Assembly (NCBI RefSeq): GCF_004005965.1
Contig: NZ_SACY01000002.1
Coordinates: 496,001-560,000 of the forward strand
DNA length: 64,000 bases
Source of the DNA: Sandaracinomonas limnophila
Lineage (GTDB): Bacteria > Bacteroidota > Bacteroidia > Cytophagales > Spirosomataceae
Direction: 5' to 3'
In this document: positions 35,992-45,095 of the stretch, piece by piece
Position numbering within the stretch: position 1 is the first letter of the stretch
How the letters are laid out: each line of letters begins with the position of its first letter
Program-made: the position numbers and the translations under genes
Notes under the pieces: model-generated
Seen by the model: only the letters and a program-made list of their open reading frames with translations
Told to the model about the DNA's origin: nothing
The model's database searches: none

Positions 35992-38016
35992 CTAGCCCCT
36001 CAACAACTTTTCAGTTTCATGCAAAGAGTCCCTCAATCTCGCCGCTAAAGGAAAATCCAACTCCCTTGCTGCTTTTTCCATTTCTTTTTGTAATTGCTCC
36101 AATTGCTTTTTCAGTTGATCTTTCGATAGATATTGCAACAAAGGATCTGCCGCTTGAGCCGTTTTGTCTTCCTGAGGCAAATTGTAATTCTTAACAGGCT
36201 TACCCATTTTGTCGGCTATGGATGTCTGCTCCATAATTTCCTCTTGCGTTCGCAAAATAGTTTTAGGAGTAATCCCATGCTCAAGGTTATAGGCCATTTG
36301 CTTTTCTCTTCTTCGATTGGTTTCTCGAATGGAGATCTCCATTGAACCTGTAATTTTGTCGGCAAACATCAACACCTTTCCGTTCTCATTTCTTGCTGCA
36401 CGACCAATGGTTTGTATCAGCGACCGCACATCACGTAAAAAGCCTTCCTTATCCGCATCCATAATAGCCACCAAAGAAACTTCAGGCAAATCTAAGCCTT
36501 CTCTAAGTAAGTTCACTCCTACTAACACATCAATTACCCCCAAACGCAATTCACGTAAAATTTCTACTCGCTCCAAGGCTTTTATTTCCGAGTGAATATA
36601 TCTACATTTAACGCCAACTCGATCCATGTATTTCGATAACTCCTCGGCCATTCGCTTGGTCAATGTGGTAATCAAAACGCGTTCGTTTTTCTTTATTCGG
36701 TCATAAACCTCATCCAACAATTCGTCAATTTGTCCTTTCGTTGGGCGAATTTCTATCAAAGGATCTAATAAGCCCGTTGGGCGGATGATTTGTTCCACTA
36801 CAACCCCTTCAGATTTCCTTAATTCATAATCAGATGGCGTTGCAGAAACGAAAATGGTTTGACCAATCAAATCCTCAAACTCTTGATACGTTAGGGGCCT
36901 GTTGTCCATCGCAGAAGGCAATCTAAATCCATGTTCCACTAAAGATTCTTTTCTAGAGCGGTCTCCTCCCCACATGGCCCGAATTTGTGGCATGGTCACG
37001 TGGCTTTCATCTACCACCATCAAGAAATCATCTGGAAAAAAGTCCAACAAACAAAAAGGTCTTTGTCCCGGTTTTCTGTTATCAAAATATCTTGAATAAT
37101 TTTCAATTCCGGAACAATAGCCCAACTCTCGCATCATCTCCAAATCAAATTCTGTTCGTTGTTTGATTCGTTCCGCTTCAGTCAATCGACCTTCCTTTCC
37201 GAAATATTCAATTTGCTTCACCAAATCAGCTTGAATTTCAGCAATAGATCGTAACATGGTTTCTTTTCCCGTGACAAATAAATTGGCAGGGAAAATAGCC
37301 ACCATTTTTTCATCAGATATTTTTTTGCCCGACCAAGGGTCTATCCGATGGATCTCCTCCACCTCATCTCCAAAAAAAACAACCCGATAACCAAAATCTG
37401 CATAGGCCAAGAAAATATCCACTGTATCGCCTTTTACACGAAATGTTCCACGTAAAAACTCGCCCTCCGAACGCGCATATAAAATTTCCACTAAACGAAA
37501 TAAAAACTGGTTCCGGGAAACAATCTCTCCTACTCCAATTCGCACAATAGAATTTCGGTATTCCTCTGGATTTCCCATACCATATATACAAGAAACAGAA
37601 GCTATGACAATGATGTCTCTACGACCAGACATTAAAGCTGTGGTGGTGGCTAATCGCAATTTTTCAATCTCCTGATTGATGGAAAGATCTTTTTCAATAT
37701 AAGTTCCCGTGGAAGCAATAAATGCTTCGGGTTGGTAATAATCATAATAAGAAATGAAATATTCTACCGCATTTTCGGGGAAAAAACCCTTGAACTCACC
37801 ATAGAGCTGAGCCGCTAAGGTTTTGTTATGGCTCAAAATTAGGGTTGGTTTATTTACCTCCTGGATAACATTGGCAATCGTAAATGTTTTTCCTGAACCT
37901 GTAACTCCAAGCAAAGTTTGGTTCTGTTCGTTGTTCCGAATTCCCTCCGCCAACTGTCGGATTGCCTCCGGCTGATCTCCCGTAGGTTGATAGTTCGAGC
38001 TTAATTTAAAGTCCAT
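35992..38016 (-). CDS. uvrB: Excinuclease ABC subunit B
   Basis: 674 residues. Walker A GVTGSGKTFT, the beta-hairpin YYDYYQPEAFI that clamps damaged DNA, DESHVTMPQI, helicase motifs V and VI (LREGLDLPEVSL, QTIGRAARN), and a C-terminal UVR motif (QLEQLQKEMEKAARELDFPLAARLRD) for UvrC contact. It loads damaged DNA in nucleotide excision repair. Full length and standalone, convergent with pdhA. Confidence 0.97.
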   Translation of the reverse strand: MDFKLSSNYQPTGDQPEAIRQLAEGIRNNEQNQTLLGVTGSGKTFTIANVIQEVNKPTLILSHNKTLAAQLYGEFKGFFPENAVEYFISYYDYYQPEAFIASTGTYIEKDLSINQEIEKLRLATTTALMSGRRDIIVIASVSCIYGMGNPEEYRNSIVRIGVGEIVSRNQFLFRLVEILYARSEGEFLRGTFRVKGDTVDIFLAYADFGYRVVFFGDEVEEIHRIDPWSGKKISDEKMVAIFPANLFVTGKETMLRSIAEIQADLVKQIEYFGKEGRLTEAERIKQRTEFDLEMMRELGYCSGIENYSRYFDNRKPGQRPFCLLDFFPDDFLMVVDESHVTMPQIRAMWGGDRSRKESLVEHGFRLPSAMDNRPLTYQEFEDLIGQTIFVSATPSDYELRKSEGVVVEQIIRPTGLLDPLIEIRPTKGQIDELLDEVYDRIKKNERVLITTLTKRMAEELSKYMDRVGVKCRYIHSEIKALERVEILRELRLGVIDVLVGVNLLREGLDLPEVSLVAIMDADKEGFLRDVRSLIQTIGRAARNENGKVLMFADKITGSMEISIRETNRRREKQMAYNLEHGITPKTILRTQEEIMEQTSIADKMGKPVKNYNLPQEDKTAQAADPLLQYLSKDQLKKQLEQLQKEMEKAARELDFPLAARLRDSLHETEKLLRG

Positions 38017-38163
38017 CTGGCAAGTTAAAGAGAAAAAGGCAATATAGGAAGAACCCCTTTCCTCTTATCCTTAAAATTTACATTTTATCCCATTCTTTGT
38101 ACATTAATCGAAAAGAAGAAGGTTTCCTCTAAATATTTCCTAATTTTAAGTTTTGGTTTTTCT

Positions 38164-38871
38164 ATGAGCAAGATTATTGAAACAGTAAACATTTCGAAAC
38201 GCTATGTGATGGGCGAGGAGGTTATTGATGCCCTTCGCGACATTAGCATTTCAGTTAATAGAGGAGAATACGTGGCCTTTATGGGGCCTTCTGGTTCTGG
38301 AAAATCCACCTTAATGAATATTGTAGGCTGTTTGGACACACCCACCTCAGGAAAATATATTTTAAATGGACAGGATGTTTCAGAGATGTCTGAAAACGAA
38401 TTAGCCAGCGTTAGAAATAAAGAAATTGGCTTTGTGTTTCAAACATTTAATTTGTTACCTCGCCAATCCTCTCTCGACAATGTCGCCTTGCCCCTTATTT
38501 ACGCAGGCTACAACAAAAAAGACCGAACCGAAAAAGCCATGGAAGCTTTACGAGGTGTAGGATTAGAAAATCGAGCAAACCATAAGCCAAACGAGTTGTC
38601 GGGCGGACAACGCCAACGTGTTGCCGTAGCGCGCGCATTGGTAAATGATCCTTCTATTTTATTGGCAGATGAGCCTACAGGTAATTTAGATACCAAAACG
38701 TCTTATGAAATCATGGACCTTTTCGACCAGCTGCACCAGAAAGGCAACACGATTGTCATGGTAACACACGAAGATGACATCGCCCAATATGCACACCGCA
38801 TCATTCGACTAAGAGATGGCCTAATCGAATCGGATAAAATCAATGAGAATATCCGCAAAGTAATAAAGTAG
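38164..38871 (+). CDS. ABC transporter ATP-binding protein (MacB/LolD type)
   Basis: 235 residues. Walker [11 protein letters not shown]-loop [10 protein letters not shown], signature [15 protein letters not shown], Walker [13 protein letters not shown] and the H-loop VTHEDD. The sequence fits the MacB/LolD/FtsE-like group serving mechanotransmission permeases. No permease gene follows; the next gene is a regulator on the same strand, so its partner is encoded elsewhere or in other operons. Confidence 0.93.
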   Translation: MSKIIETVNISKRYVMGEEVIDALRDISISVNRGEYVAFMGPSGSGKSTLMNIVGCLDTPTSGKYILNGQDVSEMSENELASVRNKEIGFVFQTFNLLPRQSSLDNVALPLIYAGYNKKDRTEKAMEALRGVGLENRANHKPNELSGGQRQRVAVARALVNDPSILLADEPTGNLDTKTSYEIMDLFDQLHQKGNTIVMVTHEDDIAQYAHRIIRLRDGLIESDKINENIRKVIK

Positions 38872-38979
38872 ATTATGATTTAAATCATGTGTCAAATTTT
38901 CAATTTTTAAACATTTTTTAAAAAAATCACTAACTTGCAGAACAAGTTTTTTAAATTCTTTTAACAGTGTTCTGCTAAT

Positions 38980-40161
38980 ATGTTCTATATATCCTATTTA
39001 GGACTTCTAATTGCATTTATACTTTTTCTTTATCGAAATAAAGAATTAAGTACTAATTATACACTTGCATTTTTTTATTTATTTAACTCCATCTTTGGGA
39101 TTGTACATAATGTATTGTTCAGCTCAAGCAATCCTACTGCAATTGCCATATTTACCAACCATTTTATGCCATTCTATTTTTTGGTTGGTCCAAGTCTCTT
39201 TTATTTTATAAAAAGAACCTACATTTCAGACAAAAAAACAATTTATGATTACCTACACGGTATCCCTTTTTGGTTGGTTTTTATAAATGTTAGTCCCTAT
39301 ATTTTTAGTCCTTGGGCTGAAAAAATTGAGTATGCCAATCAAATTCTTCATCACTCAAACAACCAATACGAGGTTAAATTCCTATTTATGTCTAGTATTT
39401 GGCAATCGGTATTGAGGCCATTTATTAATATTGTTTACGGAATTGTCTGTTTTTACATTTATTTATTGCACTACGATAAAAGAATTTTTAAGGTGAATAA
39501 AATGAATGATGCTTTTTGCTGGTGGGTAGGAGTATTCCTTTTTATTTTCATTTTAGCAAATTTGTCCTCTTTCCTTTTGGTTAGCAACTTAATTCTTCAG
39601 GATAAAATTCATTTGAATTTATTCAATGTTTTACCCTTAGATATAATTCAGTCGCTAGTTGTTTTTGCCTTCTTTTTTCAGAATCTTGTAATCCTTTTTA
39701 TTCCATTTATTTTATTTGGAAGTTATTTTAAATCGGATTACATCATCGAAAACAAGTTAGAAAATGCATTAAAAAATGCCGAAAACACGAATCTTGAAAA
39801 GGAAGATTTGGGCATTTTGAATGAAGAAAAAATAAATGAGATAAGCCAAGGAATTGCAATTGTTCAACAAAACAACGATTGTATTTCGAACGATTTTTCT
39901 TTATCCAAAATGGCCTTAGAAATTGGCGTTCCGTATCATGTATTAACTGTATATTTTTCAAAGTATTTGAAAATATCTTTTCCAGAATGGAAAAATAGAC
40001 AACGCATCGAATTTGTACAAAAGAAACTGAAAGAGGGTTTGGCAGACAACGTGACCTTAGAATCCATCGGAGAAATGGCGGGTTTCAACTCGCGAAGCTC
40101 CTTTATCAAGGTATTTAAGAAGTATACAGGAATTACTCCGAGTCAGTACCTAAAGAAGTGA
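38980..40161 (+). CDS. Membrane-anchored AraC-family regulator (copy 4)
   Basis: 393 residues, with hydrophobic spans over residues 1-255 and a C-terminal AraC helix-turn-helix domain (LESIGEMAGFNSRSSFIKVFKKYTGITPSQYL). It shares architecture with the 7.5-10.5 kb trio but is only distantly similar to them. Its TGA stop is made by a GTGAAAA unit (AAGAAGTGA), followed by the array and the 100-bp inverted-repeat element. Confidence 0.88.
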   Translation: MFYISYLGLLIAFILFLYRNKELSTNYTLAFFYLFNSIFGIVHNVLFSSSNPTAIAIFTNHFMPFYFLVGPSLFYFIKRTYISDKKTIYDYLHGIPFWLVFINVSPYIFSPWAEKIEYANQILHHSNNQYEVKFLFMSSIWQSVLRPFINIVYGIVCFYIYLLHYDKRIFKVNKMNDAFCWWVGVFLFIFILANLSSFLLVSNLILQDKIHLNLFNVLPLDIIQSLVVFAFFFQNLVILFIPFILFGSYFKSDYIIENKLENALKNAENTNLEKEDLGILNEEKINEISQGIAIVQQNNDCISNDFSLSKMALEIGVPYHVLTVYFSKYLKISFPEWKNRQRIEFVQKKLKEGLADNVTLESIGEMAGFNSRSSFIKVFKKYTGITPSQYLKK

Positions 40162-40171
40162 AAAGTGAAAA
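40155..40171. repeat. GTGAAAA units overlapping the AraC stop
   Basis: Two to three GTGAAAA copies begin inside the last codons of the AraC gene; the inverse array lies at 40284-40318, across the palindromic element. Confidence 0.7.
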
Positions 40172-40180
40172 TTTTTCTTG

Positions 40181-40280
40181 CGCTCAGCTGTGCTGAGTGC
40201 ACAATATGATGGAAACTTTTAGTTTCCATATGTCAAAACAAAATGTTTTGCAAATATTCAACACTCAGCACAGCTGAGCG
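40181..40280. mobile_element. MITE-like element with 19-bp terminal inverted repeats
   Basis: CGCTCAGCTGTGCTGAGTG (40181-40199) and its exact reverse complement (40262-40280) bound a 100-bp element. Each end is itself a hairpin (CTCAGC/GCTGAG). Inside are two more hairpins: ATGGAAAC/GTTTCCAT (40209-40228) and CAAAACA/TGTTTTG (40234-40250). No ORF. It lies between convergent genes. I saw no clear target duplication. Confidence 0.65.
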
Positions 40281-40283
40281 TTT

Positions 40284-40318
40284 GTCACTCTTCACTTTCC
40301 ACTTTTCACTTTCCACTT
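40284..40318. repeat. Inverted GTGAAAA (TTTTCAC) array inside the sterol desaturase end
   Basis: TCACTCTTCACTTTCCACT-type heptamers; on the minus strand they code the last residues of the desaturase (KWKVKSGK) and its TGA stop. Confidence 0.75.
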
Positions 40319-41050
40319 CGTATCGATCCCATACCTCAGTTTCCCCAAATCCATCTCCCGAAACGTTCTAAAAATTCGATCCCAAATGGAAAAAATATTT
40401 CCATAATTGGAATCTGTTTCAGGTTGCATCCAATGGTGATGTACCTTGTGCATGTTGGGAGAAACGATGATCCAAGATAAAAACTTGTCGATTTTTTGTG
40501 GTATTTGAATGTTTGCGTGGTTGAATTGCGAAAGCACCACTGAAACACTTTGGTACAACATCAACAACCAGATGGGAGCCCCAACGAGTCCAACGGCTAT
40601 CCAAGTAAAAATTGCTCGCAAAACACTTTCTCCTGGATGGTGGCGATTTGCCGTTGTTGTGTCCACATATTCATCTGAATGATGAACCACGTGAAAATGC
40701 CACATCCATTTAATTTGATGCTCCAACCAATGAATGAAATAGGCTGAAATGAGATCTAGCAACAAGAGACCGGAGACCAATTGAAGGATTAGATTTTTTG
40801 GCAAAAAGAACAAAATTCCAAAAGAATTAGTCTGACACCAATCAATCGTTAGAATGATTAACTTCGCAAAGAGGAAATTAATCACAATAGTAGATGCAGT
40901 TAAAATAAAATTTAAGCGGGCATGTTTCCACTTTTGGTACTGGAGATTTTTAAGTGGAATTAGTCCCTCCAATATCCAAAAAAAACTTATACCAAAAGCT
41001 AAAATTAATGCCCTATGCGTACTTGGGATATGTTCGAAATATTCTACCAT
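40292..41050 (-). CDS. Fatty acid hydroxylase/sterol desaturase family protein
   Basis: 252 residues, four or so membrane spans. Three His boxes are present: HWLEH, HFHVVHHSD and HKVHHHWMQPETD, ligands of the diiron centre. Such enzymes hydroxylate or desaturate lipids; in Bacteroidota they may act on carotenoids, hydroxylated fatty acids or sphingolipids. ATG 41050 lies 1 bp after the end of the esterase gene, so the two form an operon. The last eight residues come from a heptamer array. Confidence 0.88.
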   Translation of the reverse strand: MVEYFEHIPSTHRALILAFGISFFWILEGLIPLKNLQYQKWKHARLNFILTASTIVINFLFAKLIILTIDWCQTNSFGILFFLPKNLILQLVSGLLLLDLISAYFIHWLEHQIKWMWHFHVVHHSDEYVDTTTANRHHPGESVLRAIFTWIAVGLVGAPIWLLMLYQSVSVVLSQFNHANIQIPQKIDKFLSWIIVSPNMHKVHHHWMQPETDSNYGNIFSIWDRIFRTFREMDLGKLRYGIDTKWKVKSGK

Positions 41051-41051
41051 C

Positions 41052-42575
41052 TTATTTATTGAAATATTCTACTTGTTTTTCATCAGGCAAACGTACCACT
41101 TCCAACTGTTTATCTAAAACCATAATTTTTTTGTCTTTTTGGTCGTAGGCTGGCCAAGTGGTCAAACCCTTGCCAGAAGGATTGCCTGTTTTTGTGAAGT
41201 TTAACAGGTATTGCGACATGCTTTTGGCCAATTGCTGATCGGCAGCCTCAAATGGCCTATTCACAGTATGTAAATTGTTGTAAAAATAGGGCACATCTCC
41301 TGTGTGAAACGCTCCAAATTGAGTTTCTGGAGTAAAACCGGGTACATCTCTACAAAAACGATACATATAAATTTTACCTTTTCCCTTTGCTTCTTGCAAC
41401 TTAGCTAAGCCATATTGTTTACTGCCAAAGAACTCGTTTCTACTCATAGCGGTTTGTGATTCTGAAGCAATGGCATCAGTTGTAGCTGGATATAATTGCA
41501 AAACTTCATCCGCTTTATCTTTAAACCTGGTTTTAATTTGTTCGATGTATTTGTCAGCCGGTAATGCACGAGGAGATAAGCGGTCATCCTTATTCCATCC
41601 AATTAGTAGGTTTACATCATTTTGTTTCCCTGCTAAGTAAGCACCAGTAATATCAACAGGGATTATATATCCATCTGCATAAGGACCCGCTTGACCAAGA
41701 TTAGTCTTTTGAATTTCCTCCGCTGACTTGTTTCTTAATTCAGCTAAAGAAGCAACTCCTAATCTTTCAGCTAATTTCAAACCAGCTGCTTCGGCCTTTT
41801 CTTTGGCTTCATTGGCTTGTGCTGGATTGCTCATAACTAAAGATAGAGCACCACTTTCTAAAACAGCATTTTTGAAAAGTCCTTTTGCCAATGGAGATGC
41901 GCAAAGAATACTTACTGCGGATGCTCCAGCAGATTGCCCGGCAATTGTTACTTGATTAGGATCGCCACCAAAGGCATGGATGTTATTCTTTACCCATTTT
42001 AAACCTTCAATTAAATCCAAAATGGCATAATTACCAGAGCTTGCACTAGAGCTTTCTTTGCTAAGTTCCGGATGTGCCATAAATCCAAACACCCCAACGC
42101 GGTAGTTTAAACTTACAAAAACAACATCCTCTTTCGCCATATTTGATCCATCATAAATAGGACAAGCCGTGCCTCCACTTCTAAATCCACCACCATAGAT
42201 ATATACTAAAACAGCTTTTGGCTTTTGAACCTTAGCTTTGGTCCAAACATTCAAATACAAACAATCTTCGGAAATAGGCGATTTAGGAATTAAAAATTCA
42301 GAAGACCAAAAGGCAAAAGGTGCAGGAGCATTTTGAAAAGGGCTTGCACTAAATTGCGTACACTCCTTTATCCCTTTCCACGGATCCATAGCTTGCGGAG
42401 CTTTCCAACGTAAATCGCCAACAGGAGGTTTAGCAAATGGAATTCCCAAAAAGATTTGCAAATTATCTTTTGTGAATCCTTTCACTTTACCCTTATCGGT
42501 TTTCACAACTATAGATTGTGCAAATAAAAAAGTAAAAGGTAATAGGTAAAAAGTAATAGTTAGTAGGCGTTTCAT
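41052..42575 (-). CDS. Secreted type B carboxylesterase
   Basis: 507 residues. A signal peptide (1-20, ending LFA-Q) is followed by an alpha/beta-hydrolase of the carboxylesterase/lipase type B family: YIYGGGFRSGG oxyanion loop, IAGQSAGASAVS with the nucleophilic Ser, and GAFHTGDVPYFY with the catalytic His. It cleaves ester bonds of unknown substrate. It is directly upstream of the desaturase-like gene. The signal peptide contains a TTACTTTTTACC-like repeat stretch. Confidence 0.9.
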   Translation of the reverse strand: MKRLLTITFYLLPFTFLFAQSIVVKTDKGKVKGFTKDNLQIFLGIPFAKPPVGDLRWKAPQAMDPWKGIKECTQFSASPFQNAPAPFAFWSSEFLIPKSPISEDCLYLNVWTKAKVQKPKAVLVYIYGGGFRSGGTACPIYDGSNMAKEDVVFVSLNYRVGVFGFMAHPELSKESSSASSGNYAILDLIEGLKWVKNNIHAFGGDPNQVTIAGQSAGASAVSILCASPLAKGLFKNAVLESGALSLVMSNPAQANEAKEKAEAAGLKLAERLGVASLAELRNKSAEEIQKTNLGQAGPYADGYIIPVDITGAYLAGKQNDVNLLIGWNKDDRLSPRALPADKYIEQIKTRFKDKADEVLQLYPATTDAIASESQTAMSRNEFFGSKQYGLAKLQEAKGKGKIYMYRFCRDVPGFTPETQFGAFHTGDVPYFYNNLHTVNRPFEAADQQLAKSMSQYLLNFTKTGNPSGKGLTTWPAYDQKDKKIMVLDKQLEVVRLPDEKQVEYFNK

Positions 42576-42695
42576 ATGGGTTATGGGTTATGGGTTATGG
42601 GTTATGAGATGGAAGGACTATTAAATTAGTAGAATATAAATAATATTTTATAATTTACAATTAATAACTCATAACCCATAACCCATAACCCAAAA
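42576..42695. repeat. GGTTATG array with inverted partner between divergent genes
   Basis: 42576-42608 holds four GGTTATG copies, immediately before the esterase ATG (minus strand); 42664-42694 holds the inverse (CATAACC) immediately before the SdpI-like ATG. Both promoters must lie in or beside the arms. Spacer is 55 bp of AT-rich DNA. Confidence 0.85.
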
Positions 42696-43336
42696 TGCGT
42701 TACCTCATACTTCTCCTCCTCTTAATCCCCTTTGCTTACGCATATTATATTTTCCCAGATCTGCCCGAACAGATACCCACCCATTTTGGAATAGAGGGAA
42801 AACCGGATGCTTGGGGACCCAAAAGTTCTATTTATGTAGCACCAACAATACTTAGTGCCGTTGGATGTGCCATATTTATTTTATTCCAAAATTTAATTCG
42901 GTTTGATCCCAAAATAGAAAAGTCAAGTCCTAATGCAAAAATTTTTCAAGAGATAAGTATTGGACTTGTTGTATTTATGGGAATTTTAAGTTTTTTCATT
43001 GTGTATGCCTCGGCGAATCCAGGAATAAAAATTGAAAAATTTTTATTCCCACTAATTGGATTGGCCTTTTCAATGTTTGGGAGATATATGCCGAAAATTG
43101 GTCCAAATTATTTTGCTGGATTTAGATTACCCTGGACATTGGAGAGTCCCGAAAATTGGAAAATGACACATTTGCTTGCTGGCAAACTTTGGTTTTATGG
43201 AGGAATGGCACAAGCAATAATGTGTTATTTTTTAACAGGAATAGGGCCTATAATCGTATTTTTGGGCATTACGGCGATCATTGTAATTATACCAATTGCA
43301 TATTCATACAAAATTTACAAGTCTAAAAATATCTAA
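42695..43336 (+). CDS. SdpI/DUF1648-family membrane protein
   Basis: 213 residues and about five membrane spans. The N-terminal DUF1648 motif is FPDLPEQIPTHFGIEGKPDAWG; the C-terminal SdpI motif is FAGFRLPWTLESPENWKMTH then LAGKLWFYGG. In Bacillus SdpI gives immunity to the SdpC toxin, but most homologues have no known toxin. No toxin gene is visible here. The ATG follows the inverted heptamer array directly, leaving almost no leader. Confidence 0.88.
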   Translation: MRYLILLLLLIPFAYAYYIFPDLPEQIPTHFGIEGKPDAWGPKSSIYVAPTILSAVGCAIFILFQNLIRFDPKIEKSSPNAKIFQEISIGLVVFMGILSFFIVYASANPGIKIEKFLFPLIGLAFSMFGRYMPKIGPNYFAGFRLPWTLESPENWKMTHLLAGKLWFYGGMAQAIMCYFLTGIGPIIVFLGITAIIVIIPIAYSYKIYKSKNI

Positions 43337-43726
43337 TTCCCAATAAGTAGTTTGTATGAAATTGTATGTAAAAAAACTATTCACATATTATTTAACTTTA
43401 AAAGTAGACAATTTTATATGTGTCATTTTTTAAAGGACTTTCGTACCTTTTTCTTCGTATTTGTATAATTTTTTGATTTTAGGACTAAATTTTTCAAGGT
43501 ATATTGCATTAGTCAAATATTTTTTTGAATTTAGCACACCGAAAAACGCGTGTCTTTTTAAAAAAGGCAACAGGTGATAAAATAAGACATTTCGCCTTTG
43601 GGCATTGAAATAAAAATAATAATTTAGAAAACGGAGTGAAGCGATAAGCAAGGATTTTTAATTCTTGCTTATTTTTTTTGTCTAAGAGTATTCGTAAATT
43701 ATCAGATAAATTATATTCTTTTTCGA
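43337..43726 (+). other. 390-bp AT-rich gap with candidate small RNA
   Basis: No convincing ORF. It contains AAAGGC/GCCTTT and a possible TGTCTT/AAGACA pairing (about 43553-43605), then a clean terminator ATAAGCAAG / CTTGCTTAT (43644-43672) with eight T. A terminator with no upstream ORF on the plus strand suggests a noncoding transcript starting around 43440-43500. Alternatively it serves the SdpI-like gene. Confidence 0.35.
43644..43680 (+). terminator. Intrinsic terminator in the SdpI-DUF1800 gap
   Basis: Stem ATAAGCAAG / CTTGCTTAT with an 11-nt loop and a T run. Confidence 0.75.
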
Positions 43727-45094
43727 ATGCCCGAATTTTCCTCGCAAAACATTAAACACCTTCTCAATAGAACCCTATTTGGTTTTTCGAAGGAAGATTA
43801 TTTTATGGCAAGCGCAGAAGGAAGTATTTCAAGCCTTGTAAAAAAACTATTACAAGACAAATCTATACCTGAAGCCCCCAATTCTTGGGTATCAACCACT
43901 CCCGCACAAATACAACAAGACAACGGCTCAGCAAGTACCTGGTATAAAGAATTTACAATTTGGTGGAATCAATTAATGTTTAAAGAGTCTCTTTCCATCA
44001 GAGAAAAAATGGTTTTGTTTCTTCACAATCATTTTTCAAACGAAAGGGATAAAGTAAACTATCCGCAATATATGTATCAACAAAATCAATTGTTAAGAAA
44101 ATTTGCTTTAGGGAACTTCAAACAATTGGCCAAAGAAATTTGTACTGACCCATCCATGTTAATTTATTTAGATGGGAATAATAGTAGGGGTCCACAGCCC
44201 AATGAAAACTTTGCTCGAGAATTATTTGAGCTATTTACTCTTGGGATAGGAAATTATTCAGAAACGGATATCAAACAAGCTGCCAAAGCAGTTTCAGGGT
44301 GGCAAGTAAAAGGATTAGAGTCCGTTTTTGATTCTACCCGCTGGTACAAAGAAACAACACTAACTATCTTTGGAAAAACAGCACAATTTACTGTTAATAG
44401 CTTAATCGATTTAGTTTTCGAACAAAAAGCAACAGCAGAATTCATTTGCAGAAAACTTTACAAAGAGTTTGTTTATTATAAACCCAATGAGGCCTTTGTT
44501 CAAGAAATGGCAACGGTCTTCAAAGTCAATAATTTTGAATTAAAGCCCTTGTTAGAATTTCTGTTGACATCTGAGGAATTTTACAAGGCCTCTTACCAGG
44601 GAAGTAAAATTAAAAATCCCCAAGAATTAATAATAGGCACATGTAAGCTCTTAGAATTACCCAAGCCTGACGCCAACAATTGGTATGAAATGGCCATCAT
44701 ATTGCAAATGCAATTATTTAATCCACCCAACGTGGCTGGTTGGCCTGGCCAAAGAAACTGGATAAGTTCAACCACCTATTCCTTTAGAGGAGGATTTACC
44801 GATTCGTTAATCAATGGGAAAAGATATAATGGAGCTGCTGTGACAGGAAAATTAGACACACTTCCCTACATTAGAACTTTTTTGAATGCTGAAAAAGTGG
44901 ATTTACTGGTTGAAGATTATTTTTTCTATGCATTCCCAATTCCCTTGAGTAAAACGAGAAAAGACCAATTATTACAAACCATTTTAAGCGGAACGATTGT
45001 AAGTAATTGGACAACCTATATTGCAATGGCTGATACCCGAGTCAATTCTTTTTTAAAGGCATTGATGAGATTACCTGAATTTCAACTTTGCTGA
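43727..45094 (+). CDS. DUF1800 family protein
   Basis: 455 residues. DUF1800 signatures: HLLNRTLFGFS, REKMVLFLHNHF, DPSMLIYLDGNNS and NENFARELFELFTLGIG, then DIKQAAKAVSGW and NPPNVAGWPG. Function unknown. It starts with a short N-terminus and no signal peptide that I can see. DUF1501 follows 1 bp later; the two families are almost always paired. Confidence 0.9.
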   Translation: MPEFSSQNIKHLLNRTLFGFSKEDYFMASAEGSISSLVKKLLQDKSIPEAPNSWVSTTPAQIQQDNGSASTWYKEFTIWWNQLMFKESLSIREKMVLFLHNHFSNERDKVNYPQYMYQQNQLLRKFALGNFKQLAKEICTDPSMLIYLDGNNSRGPQPNENFARELFELFTLGIGNYSETDIKQAAKAVSGWQVKGLESVFDSTRWYKETTLTIFGKTAQFTVNSLIDLVFEQKATAEFICRKLYKEFVYYKPNEAFVQEMATVFKVNNFELKPLLEFLLTSEEFYKASYQGSKIKNPQELIIGTCKLLELPKPDANNWYEMAIILQMQLFNPPNVAGWPGQRNWISSTTYSFRGGFTDSLINGKRYNGAAVTGKLDTLPYIRTFLNAEKVDLLVEDYFFYAFPIPLSKTRKDQLLQTILSGTIVSNWTTYIAMADTRVNSFLKALMRLPEFQLC

Positions 45095-45095
45095 G

